Part shown: piece after piece, positions 24,965 to 30,780 of the stretch | How positions within the stretch are numbered: the first letter of the stretch is position 1 | Layout of the letters: the number at the start of each line of letters is the position of its first letter | Position numbers and translations under genes: made by a program | Notes under the pieces: model-generated | What the model was told of the DNA's origin: nothing | Database searches by the model: none | The model's input: only the letters and a program-made list of their open reading frames with translations | Assembly (NCBI GenBank): GCA_945929765.1 | Contig: CAMEOL010000001.1 | Location: forward strand, 1 to 30,780 | Origin: an uncultured Gemella sp. | GTDB lineage: Bacteria; Bacillota; Bacilli; Staphylococcales; Gemellaceae | Length of the DNA stretch: 30,780 bases | Direction: 5' to 3'

Positions 24965-25159
24965 ATGGTAGTAAAACAAAAAAAATTAAAATTAAACTAC
25001 ACAGTAGAAGAAAAAGGCAAAGAAGTGGTAAAAGGTTATAGTTTTGAGATTGCAAACGAAACTACAAAAGAAGAAGCTAAAGAAGTAGGAAGTATGTTAG
25101 CTACTTTGTATGAAGACAATATTTCGGAAACTATCTTTACTACAGTGGAAACTATATAA
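24965..25159 (+). CDS. DUF1659-family small protein
   Basis: A 64-residue soluble protein with the DUF1659 pattern: a beta-rich N terminus (K-L-K-L-N-Y-T-V-E-E-K-G-K-E), then helical A-K-E-V-G-S-M-L-A-T-L-Y. Its role is not known. The ribosome site AAGAGGT is upstream, and TATAAT (24911-24916) is a probable -10. It pairs with the DUF2922 gene next to it, the usual arrangement. Confidence 0.75.
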   Translation: MVVKQKKLKLNYTVEEKGKEVVKGYSFEIANETTKEEAKEVGSMLATLYEDNISETIFTTVETI

Positions 25160-25175
25160 TTAGGAGGATATTAAT

Positions 25176-25388
25176 ATGGAAAAAACATTAGTTATCACAT
25201 TTTCAACAGAAGATAAGAAAAGTTATCAATTAGAAATAAGAAAACCAAAATCTGAATTAGCTAAGGAAGTTATAGTTCCTATAGCTAATAAAATTATAGA
25301 AACGGGGATTTTAAATAATTCGAAAAGAATTTTGAAATCTGTGAAGAAAGTTGCGTATGTAACAAGAGAAGAAAATGTTTTAGAATAA
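25176..25388 (+). CDS. DUF2922-family small protein
   Basis: A 70-residue protein with the DUF2922 pattern, T-L-V-I-T-F-S-T-E-D-K-K-S-Y-Q-L followed by a helix and V-K-K-V-A-Y-V-T-R. Function unknown. The ribosome site AGGAGG lies before the ATG, and the gene starts 16 bases after the DUF1659 gene, so they share a transcript. A companion YvrJ-like gene follows. Confidence 0.75.
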   Translation: MEKTLVITFSTEDKKSYQLEIRKPKSELAKEVIVPIANKIIETGILNNSKRILKSVKKVAYVTREENVLE

Positions 25389-25562
25389 TTTCGGAGGGGG
25401 GGATAATTCTGAAGGGTGTTAGAAAAGTTAAATGTGAGATTAATATAAACATATAAAATTTCGACTATAAAAATCGAACATAAGTATTTTCTCCTTAAGA
25501 TGTTGTGTTAATATAAATTTCACGCTTTAGATTATACTTTCAGTTAGGTCTCTATAAAGGTT
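25389..25562. other. Gap with a strong ribosome site but no clear gene
   Basis: GGAGGGGGG at 25394-25402 is an exceptionally strong ribosome-site-like run. Only a 16-codon frame with no standard start codon follows it. It may be a decayed gene. Confidence 0.4.
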
Positions 25563-25706
25563 ATGGATATAATTAATTTTATTAATACGGTTGGATTTCC
25601 TATATTTGTTGCGGTATTTTTTCTTGTTAAATTAGACAAAACTCTCGGAAAAATAGCGGATAATTTAACTTTATTAATTAAAGTGATTGACGATTATAAG
25701 AAATAA
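25563..25706 (+). CDS. YvrJ-family small membrane protein
   Basis: A 47-residue peptide, missed by length filters. M-D-I-I-N-F-I-N-T-V-G-F-P-I-F-V-A-V-F-F is one membrane segment, followed by L-D-K-T-L and an amphipathic helix ending D-D-Y-K-K. This matches the YvrJ pattern (N-x-G-F-P, one membrane helix, then a helical tail), which often accompanies DUF1659 and DUF2922 genes. The ribosome site AAAGG is only 2 bases from the ATG. Function unknown. Confidence 0.65.
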   Translation: MDIINFINTVGFPIFVAVFFLVKLDKTLGKIADNLTLLIKVIDDYKK

Positions 25707-25709
25707 AAT

Positions 25710-25740
25710 AAAAAAGATACTCTGTATGAGTATCTTTTTT
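25710..25740 (+). terminator. Terminator after the YvrJ-like gene
   Basis: AAAAAAGATACTC pairs with GAGTATCTTTTTT around a 5-base loop. Confidence 0.9.
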
Positions 25741-25857
25741 CAATACCTCTCTAACCGAAAGATAAATACATCAATATTTTTATAAAAAAAACAACAATTT
25801 ATTATTTGTTAGCGGTTTTTCCCAATATTGCCAATAAGGTTATAATATTTTTTCATA

Positions 25858-25886
25858 TTGAAAAAAACAAAAATACGTGATATAAT
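25858..25886 (+). promoter_or_regulatory. Promoter of the gate-domain membrane protein gene
   Basis: TTGAAA (25858-25863), a 17-bp spacer and TATAAT (25881-25886). Confidence 0.72.
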
Positions 25887-25935
25887 ATAGTTATCATCTG
25901 TAGTATATTAATTATAAAATAAAGGAGAAAACATT

Positions 25936-27087
25936 ATGAAAAATGATATACGGACGAAAAAGGCGATAAGTACAGAGACATTTGTGTTTTTAGGAGTAAT
26001 TATTGTAATATTTGGGTTGATTGCTAATAAGATGGGTGTAGCATTTATGTTCAAAACTATGATGGCGACAGCTCACGACTTACTTCTTAACACAGTATTC
26101 TTTATTATGGCGATGGCTGTAGTAACGGGGGCGTTAAGTGCATTGTTATCAGAATTTGGAGTGATTGCTCTCTTGAATAAAATTTTTGCACCATTAATGA
26201 AGCCGTTTTGGGGGCTTCCTGGAGCAAGTATTACTGGAGCGTTGGCTACATACTTATCGGATAATCCGGCTATTATTCCATTTGCTAAAGATAAGAAATT
26301 TGTAGTATATTTTAAAAAATATCAAGTACCTGCTTTATGTAACTTAGGTACTGCCTTTGGGATGGGATTAGTTGTTACTATGTTTATGATGACGCAAGGA
26401 GCAGACTTCTGGAAAGCGGCTCTTATAGGTAATGTTGGAGCTATTATAGGAAGTATTATAAGTGTTCGTCTAATGTTACGCCAAACTAAGAAGTTCTACG
26501 GAGCTGAATCTGATGAATGGTACGATAAAGAGTCTACAAAAGACGATTATTTTATGAATCAGCGTGAAGTTAGAGAAGGTAATTTGTTCCAACGTGTTCT
26601 AGATACTTTGCTTGAAGGAGGTAAAGTAGGTGTTGAGCTAGGACTTGCGATTATTCCTGGGGTATTAATTGTTTGTACTATGGTTATGATGATAACTTTT
26701 GGAGCTCCAGACGGAGGATATACTGGAGCTGCTTATGAAGGTGTCGCATTTTTACCATGGTTAGGAGATAAATTATCATTTATATTAAATCCATTATTCG
26801 GATTTAGTTCGCCAGAAGCGGTTGCGTTCCCTATTACTTCTCTTGGAGCTGTAGGTGGTGCTATGTCATTAGTTCCAAGTTTCTTAGAAAGAGGACTTAT
26901 AGGGGGGAATGATATTGCCGTATTTACTGCTATGGGTATGTGCTGGAGTGGTTATTTAAGTACGCATATCGGTATGATGGATGCATTAGGAGTGCGTCAA
27001 TTATCTTCGAAAGCTATTATTTCACACACTATAGGAGGGTTGTGTGCGGGGATAATTGCTCACTATCTATATATACTGCTATTTTAA
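25936..27087 (+). CDS. Gate-domain membrane protein (CD0519/CD1768-like)
   Basis: A 383-residue polytopic membrane protein with about eight to nine hydrophobic segments. It contains nucleoside-recognition (Gate) type features: A-L-L-S-E-F-G-V-I, L-A-T-Y-L-S-D-N-P-A-I-I-P-F, a second half with E-L-G-L-A-I-I-P-G-V-L, and S-P-E-A-V-A-F-P-I-T-S-L-G-A. A charged central loop (about residues 190-220) separates the halves. Gate proteins move nucleosides or other small solutes; the cargo here is unknown. The ribosome site AAAGGAG precedes ATG 25936. It has its own promoter and terminator. Confidence 0.78.
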   Translation: MKNDIRTKKAISTETFVFLGVIIVIFGLIANKMGVAFMFKTMMATAHDLLLNTVFFIMAMAVVTGALSALLSEFGVIALLNKIFAPLMKPFWGLPGASITGALATYLSDNPAIIPFAKDKKFVVYFKKYQVPALCNLGTAFGMGLVVTMFMMTQGADFWKAALIGNVGAIIGSIISVRLMLRQTKKFYGAESDEWYDKESTKDDYFMNQREVREGNLFQRVLDTLLEGGKVGVELGLAIIPGVLIVCTMVMMITFGAPDGGYTGAAYEGVAFLPWLGDKLSFILNPLFGFSSPEAVAFPITSLGAVGGAMSLVPSFLERGLIGGNDIAVFTAMGMCWSGYLSTHIGMMDALGVRQLSSKAIISHTIGGLCAGIIAHYLYILLF

Positions 27088-27101
27088 TTAAAATAAATAA
27101 T

Positions 27102-27152
27102 AAGTGGCTCGGAAATTGTGATTTTTAAGAATTTTATTTTCGGGCTACTTTT
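27102..27152 (+). terminator. Terminator after the gate-domain gene
   Basis: AGTGGCTCG (27103-27111) pairs with CGGGCTACT (27141-27149) with two G-U pairs, then TTTT. Confidence 0.6.
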
Positions 27153-27174
27153 ACTATTTTGGGTTATATAATGA

Positions 27175-27212
27175 ATTCGGTTGGTGATAAAATAAACAAC
27201 CGAATAATTTTT
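27175..27212 (+). terminator. Second hairpin in the same gap
   Basis: ATTCGGTTG (27175-27183) and CAACCGAAT (27197-27205), followed by AATTTTTTA. A backup terminator. Confidence 0.7.
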
Positions 27213-27400
27213 TATGTAAAGTTAAATTAATTAGTTTGTTGGCGTGTTTGCTGTTGTGGAATAATATTAACCACCGTATATAAAAAAACAGTCCTATTTG
27301 TAAGGTAGAAGACACGGCGATAGTTTTATATATTTTTATGGTTATATAGGTAGCTTCTTAAGAGGTTGGGCACATTTATTTTTACATTAGTATTTTAATT
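27213..27400. other. Intergenic stretch with a decayed repeat end
   Basis: No gene seen. AACCACCGTAT (27271-27281) and an upstream GTGG recall the 3' part of the intergenic repeat (copies A and B), without its TTTGACATAGA end. Confidence 0.35.
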
Positions 27401-27414
27401 TGTAACAGCAGTTG

Positions 27415-27423
27415 TGTTATAAT
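27415..27423 (+). promoter_or_regulatory. Extended -10 promoter of the DUF924 gene
   Basis: TGTTATAAT, an extended -10 element with a weak -35. Confidence 0.45.
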
Positions 27424-27499
27424 TGTTTAATATAATTAAAGACGTTCTTTTAGAAGTATTGTCTAAAATTTAGTAGTAAAGCTAGAAAGGGTAATTGTT

Positions 27500-28030
27500 A
27501 TGGAAAAAGTTTTAAATTTTTGGTTTGAAGAAGTGGATAAAGGTTTATGGTTCAAAAGGTCAGATGATTTCGATAAATTAATAATAGAGCGTTTTGGTGA
27601 TGTTCATGAACAGGCTACAAGAGGAGAGTTGGCTTCTTGGCGTAGTACTGTTAGAGGTCGTCTTGCAGAAATAATAGTTTTGGATCAATTTTCAAGAAAT
27701 ATATATAGAAATAGCCCATTGGCATTTGCTAATGATACGGTAGCTTTAGTTTTAGCTCAAGAAGCTCTTAAATCAGCTGATTTAATGTCTTTAACAGTAC
27801 AAGAAAGAGCGTTTCTATACTTGCCTTTTATGCATAGCGAGTCTAAATTGATTCATGAATATGCTGTTAAGTTATTTTCAGAATCGGGAATGGAAAATAA
27901 TTATAATTTTGAATTACAACATAAAGAAATAATAGACCGTTTTGGGCGTTATCCGCATAGAAATGCTGTCTTAGGTAGAGAGTCGACAAAAGAAGAATTA
28001 GAATTTTTGGAACACCATAAAGGATTTTAG
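27500..28030 (+). CDS. DUF924-family protein
   Basis: A 176-residue soluble helical protein of the DUF924 family. Typical motifs are V-L-N-F-W-F at the N terminus, W-F-K-R-S-D-D-F-D, L-A-E-I-I-V-L-D-Q-F-S-R-N-I-Y-R, then F-L-Y-L-P-F-M-H-S-E and R-F-G-R-Y-P-H-R-N. The fold resembles TPR helical repeats; the biochemical role is not established. The ribosome site AAAGGG lies 7 bases before the ATG. It is a single-gene unit. Confidence 0.88.
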   Translation: MEKVLNFWFEEVDKGLWFKRSDDFDKLIIERFGDVHEQATRGELASWRSTVRGRLAEIIVLDQFSRNIYRNSPLAFANDTVALVLAQEALKSADLMSLTVQERAFLYLPFMHSESKLIHEYAVKLFSESGMENNYNFELQHKEIIDRFGRYPHRNAVLGRESTKEELEFLEHHKGF

Positions 28031-28044
28031 TCGATATGTTATAG

Positions 28045-28063
28045 GTTCTATGTCAAATATGGG
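28045..28063 (-). repeat. Intergenic repeat end, copy C (inverted)
   Basis: GGTTCTATGTCAAATATGG (28045-28063) is the reverse complement of the end of copies A and B (CCATATTTGACATAGA). The rest of the element is diverged. Confidence 0.55.
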
Positions 28064-28161
28064 TGTATGGATTTTTTTATGCCCCGTATTTATTATACAA
28101 CTTGTTTATAAGCTATCTGCATGTGTCGTGTATCCTTGATTTCAGAATTAATATGTAGTCG

Positions 28162-28197
28162 CACCTATGAGCTTTTATAGCTACATAGGTGTTTTTT
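28162..28197 (+). terminator. Terminator after the DUF924 gene
   Basis: CACCTATG (28162-28169) pairs with CATAGGTG (28184-28191), followed by TTTTTT. Confidence 0.85.
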
Positions 28198-28226
28198 CTT
28201 TGATGTTAATAAATAAAACAAAAGTA

Positions 28227-28255
28227 TTGCAATATCAAAAAAAGTAGTTTATAAT
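28227..28255 (+). promoter_or_regulatory. Promoter of the flavin oxidoreductase gene
   Basis: TTGCAA (28227-28232), a 17-bp spacer and TATAAT (28250-28255). Confidence 0.72.
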
Positions 28256-28277
28256 ATTATTACTAATTAGTAATAAT
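28256..28277 (+). promoter_or_regulatory. 22-bp perfect palindrome at the transcription start
   Basis: The half-site ATTATTACTAA is repeated perfectly inverted, directly after the -10 box and over the predicted start. TTACTAATTAGTAA resembles sites of MarR/DUF24-family redox sensors such as YodB (from memory). It is very probably a repressor operator. Confidence 0.65.
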
Positions 28278-28302
28278 TTAAAAAAGAAAAGAGGTTTTTA
28301 CA

Positions 28303-29352
28303 ATGAAATTTATAGAATTGGGTATTAGTACATTTGGAGAAACTACACCTATGGAAGGGACAGGAGAAGTTCTTGCTCATCACGAAAGAATAAGAAATAT
28401 GATAGAAGAAATAGAACTAGCTGATAAAGTTGGTCTTGATGTTTATGCTATAGGAGAACATCATCGTGAAGACTTTGCAGTATCTGCGCCTGAGGTTGTT
28501 TTGGCTGCTGGAGCTGTAAATACGAAACATATAAAACTGTCTAGTGCAACTACAAATATTTCTACGAATGATCCTATAAGAGTGTATCAAAATTTTGCAA
28601 CTGTAGATGCGTTATCTAATGGTCGTGCAGAGATTATGCTAGGGCGTGGTTCGTTCACAGAAGCTTTCCCGCTATTTGGCTACAATATGCAAGATTACGA
28701 AGAGCTATTTGAAGAAAAAATGAATATGTTGTTAGAAATTAAAAATAACGAAAAATTAACTTGGAGTGGACGTCATACACCGACTGTAAACAATAGAGGT
28801 GTTTATCCTCGTGCTCAACAAGAAGATTTGCCGATTTGGGTGGCAACTGGAGGTAATATGGAGTCTACAGTAAGAATAGCGAGTAAAGGATTACCGATAG
28901 TATATGCTATCATAGGAGGCAATCCGTTAGCTTTTAAGAGATTAACGGAGTTGTACAGAAAAGTTGGAGAGCAGTTCGGTCATAAAAAAGAAGATCTAAA
29001 AATTGCTGCTCATTCTTGGGGATTTGTTGCTGAAGATACAGAAGAAGCTGTTAAAAAATATTTTTATCCTACTAAATATTTAGTGGATAGTATTTCGAAA
29101 GATAGACCTCACTGGAGAGAATTAACGTTTGAGCAATATTTGAACTCTGTAGGTGATGGGGGAGCTATGTTTGTAGGATCTCCTGAAGTCGTTGCAGCAA
29201 AATTAATAAAAATGATAGAAGAATTAAATCTTGATAGATTTATGTTACACTTACCGTTAGGTTCAATTCCACATGAAGATACGTTAAAAGCAATAGAGTT
29301 ATTTGGTACAAAAGTTGCTCCGATAGTTAGGGAGTATTTTGCTAATAAATAG
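28303..29352 (+). CDS. LLM-class flavin-dependent oxidoreductase
   Basis: A 349-residue luciferase-like (LLM) monooxygenase-fold enzyme using reduced flavin; its natural substrate is unknown. Motifs are the N-terminal I-E-L-G-I-S-T-F-G, V-Y-A-I-G-E-H-H-R-E-D-F (typical of the Atu2307/SP_0267 subgroup), I-S-T-N-D-P-I-R-V-Y-Q, and N-G-R-A-E-I-M-L-G-R-G-S-F. The length fits. The ribosome site is AGAGG, about 9 bases before ATG 28303. The palindrome over its start suggests induction by a chemical or redox signal, which would suit a detoxifying role. Confidence 0.88.
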   Translation: MKFIELGISTFGETTPMEGTGEVLAHHERIRNMIEEIELADKVGLDVYAIGEHHREDFAVSAPEVVLAAGAVNTKHIKLSSATTNISTNDPIRVYQNFATVDALSNGRAEIMLGRGSFTEAFPLFGYNMQDYEELFEEKMNMLLEIKNNEKLTWSGRHTPTVNNRGVYPRAQQEDLPIWVATGGNMESTVRIASKGLPIVYAIIGGNPLAFKRLTELYRKVGEQFGHKKEDLKIAAHSWGFVAEDTEEAVKKYFYPTKYLVDSISKDRPHWRELTFEQYLNSVGDGGAMFVGSPEVVAAKLIKMIEELNLDRFMLHLPLGSIPHEDTLKAIELFGTKVAPIVREYFANK

Positions 29353-29403
29353 ATTGTTTATAAATTAAGCGAAAGATAGATGTAAAAAATATATGTGAAA
29401 AAC

Positions 29404-29500
29404 ACGGAAGTTTCTAGTAGAAAAGTAATTGATTATAAGACTATTAGCTAAAATAATGTGATATGTCGTAAGTTACTTCTACTAGGAGCTTCGTATTTTT
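29404..29500 (+). terminator. Large stem-loop terminator after the oxidoreductase gene
   Basis: ACGGAAGTTTCTAGTAG... (from 29404) pairs with TTACTTCTACTAGGAGCTTCGT (29473-29494), with small bulges and a loop of more than 40 bases. ATTTTTAT follows. Confidence 0.75.
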
Positions 29501-29902
29501 ATATGTGACAATTTAATACTGTCTATTTAATATTTGTGATGACTTTTCTCGTTGCTTTGTTTTGTAGTTCATTTAATTTCATCGTATTTCTAAAAATTAG
29601 CATAGAGTGTATTTCTTTGTTGTTGTTTTTTTAGTTTTTATACTTATATTTTTGTTTTATGTTGAGAGTATATAGGTTTAGTTGTTTTAAAAATTTCACT
29701 GAGCAGAGATTTAATTTTTGTCTATTATAGTTATCTTTGTTTCGTTGTATTATATTGTTTAATTTATTTTTTTAATGAACAATGACGCTGTTTCTATTTT
29801 GTTTTGTTTTTTTGCAAAATATCTTTCTGTTTTGCGATATTTCTAGGTGCTTTTCATTCTTGTTTTTCCTTGTTTTTTAATGTTTTCAATGTTATTATAT
29901 AG
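29501..29902. other. T-rich intergenic stretch
   Basis: About 400 bases, strongly T-rich on the plus strand. I see no supported gene, repeat or hairpin. It may be a decayed gene region. Confidence 0.4.
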
Positions 29903-29931
29903 TTGTAGATAACATAATGTGCGTATATTAT
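29903..29931 (+). promoter_or_regulatory. Promoter of the secreted-protein gene
   Basis: TTGTAG (29903-29908), a 17-bp spacer and TATTAT (29926-29931). Confidence 0.5.
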
Positions 29932-29969
29932 TTATAAAATTAAATAAACAATAAAGGGGTGTTGTAACT

Positions 29970-30575
29970 ATGAAGAGTTATAAAAAATTCACTAGTACTT
30001 TTTTGATTGCTAGTTTAGTAGTTGCGCCTATTTCTGGGGTGGTCGTTCATAATGATAATGTAGCTAGGGCTGATGGATTAAACTTTAATGAAGTAGACGA
30101 AGCTAAAGATACAATTATTGGGCCAGAAATGACAAGAGGAGAATTAATAAAATATTATGCTGAAAATCATAATATTAGTTACGACCAAGCAGAGAGTGAA
30201 CTTTTCAAGTCGAAAATAGAATCTATGGTAGCATATAAGTATAGAACTATTGCAAAAAATCTTCAACATGGAGCTAAAATAGAATTTTATACACAAGGAG
30301 ATGGTTGGGGTAATTATTATGCCATTCATAAAGTGTTGAATGTAAGTGTAAAGCATTCGAATAAATCATTTGTAGGTGTTGTATACACTAACCTAGAGAG
30401 TAATACTGTAATATATTATGATGTAGAAGGAAATCTACACGATAATGGTGCTACAAGTGTAAGTGGAGGTTTAAATATAGGGGTAGGTCAGGGTGCTTCT
30501 CTTAATCTAGGGGCATCGTATAGCAGTAACATATATAAACATATATCTGTTAGTGAAAGGTCATCAATATATTAA
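29970..30575 (+). CDS. Secreted protein of unknown family
   Basis: A 201-residue protein with a clear signal peptide: basic start M-K-S-Y-K-K, hydrophobic core (about 10-26) and a probable cut after A-R-A near residue 34. The mature part starts with a helical region (about 50-85, E-L-I-K-Y-Y-A-E-N-H-N-I-S-Y-D-Q-A-E) and continues with beta-rich segments (W-G-N-Y-Y-A-I-H-K-V-L-N, then V-V-Y-T-N-L). It ends in a Gly/Ser-rich part, S-V-S-G-G-L-N-I-G-V-G-Q-G-A-S-L-N-L-G-A-S-Y. There is no lipobox, LPXTG motif or C-terminal membrane segment, so it should be released. The alternating Gly/Ser end recalls membrane-inserting beta strands, but that is speculation. The ribosome site AAGGGGTG lies before ATG 29970. 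Not recognised. Confidence 0.75.
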   Translation: MKSYKKFTSTFLIASLVVAPISGVVVHNDNVARADGLNFNEVDEAKDTIIGPEMTRGELIKYYAENHNISYDQAESELFKSKIESMVAYKYRTIAKNLQHGAKIEFYTQGDGWGNYYAIHKVLNVSVKHSNKSFVGVVYTNLESNTVIYYDVEGNLHDNGATSVSGGLNIGVGQGASLNLGASYSSNIYKHISVSERSSIY

Positions 30576-30712
30576 ACATAGACGGTATATTTAATAAATA
30601 GATTTGTTAAGAATATCTATAATAATAAAATTAAATAGAAGATATTTGTATGTTAATGGATATAGATGTGATTATATTTGTTGTAAATTCATATATAATT
30701 AAAAATATTAAG

Positions 30713-30740
30713 AAAGACGACTAAGGGGTCGTCTTTTTTT
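30713..30740 (+). terminator. Terminator after the secreted-protein gene
   Basis: AAAGACGAC (30713-30721) pairs with GTCGTCTTT (30728-30736), followed by a T run. It resembles the hairpin arms at 15643-15660. Confidence 0.85.
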
Positions 30741-30780
30741 ATTTTGTAGTTAATTAATTTGGTAATTTTTTATAATTGTT

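Overview
The window is from a low-GC Gram-positive bacterium of the class Bacilli. The evidence is AT-rich DNA, strong GGAGG-type ribosome sites, the conserved order yabR-tilS-hpt-ftsH, a cdaA-cdaR pair and an MsmK-type sugar ATPase. A Gemella-like host is my best guess (inference from base composition and gene content; a 16S or whole-genome comparison would decide). No tRNA, rRNA, CRISPR array or intact transposase was seen.

Layout. 1-284 is the 3' end of a cell-wall amidase. 817-2072 holds a SigH/ComX-like alternative sigma factor and a serine-rich surface protein. 2373-3933 holds a YebC-family protein and a DeoR-family repressor. 4403-15164 is an amino-sugar/sialic acid island. On the minus strand it carries msmK, a solute-binding lipoprotein, two permeases, nanE and a small membrane protein, and separately nanA, nagA (frameshifted), nagB and a NanM-like mutarotase. 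A ROK kinase (nanK) is on the plus strand. 15165-16888 is a sparse region with two diverged copies of a tiny-peptide module and a putative immunity-like membrane protein. 16889-17596 is a GntR/UTRA regulator. 17848-22499 is the housekeeping yabR-tilS-hpt-ftsH operon. 22699-24791 (minus) is a small membrane gene plus the c-di-AMP genes cdaR and cdaA. 24965-25706 is a small-protein cluster (DUF1659, DUF2922, YvrJ-like). 25936-29352 holds a gate-domain membrane protein, a DUF924 protein and a luciferase-like flavin oxidoreductase. 29970-30575 is an unrecognised secreted protein.

How the island works together (established pathway, inferred here from gene families). The ABC transporter brings in sialic acid. 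NanM eases the anomer change and NanA splits it to ManNAc and pyruvate. NanK phosphorylates ManNAc and NanE epimerises it to GlcNAc-6-P. NagA deacetylates this and NagB deaminates it to fructose-6-P. The msmK and nanA promoters both have good -35/-10 boxes with 17-bp spacing. Both carry a near-identical palindromic site just downstream of the -10, pointing to one common repressor, plausibly the nearby GntR/UTRA protein.

Most worth a second look: the duplicated peptide module at 15.6-16.5 kb, one copy of which is chimeric; two mutually exclusive hairpins that could control translation of the sigma factor; the shared operator; the A8 frameshift in nagA; a branched RNA structure between the binding protein and permease genes; a 22-bp palindrome at the flavin oxidoreductase promoter; and an intergenic repeat whose end resembles an IS terminus.
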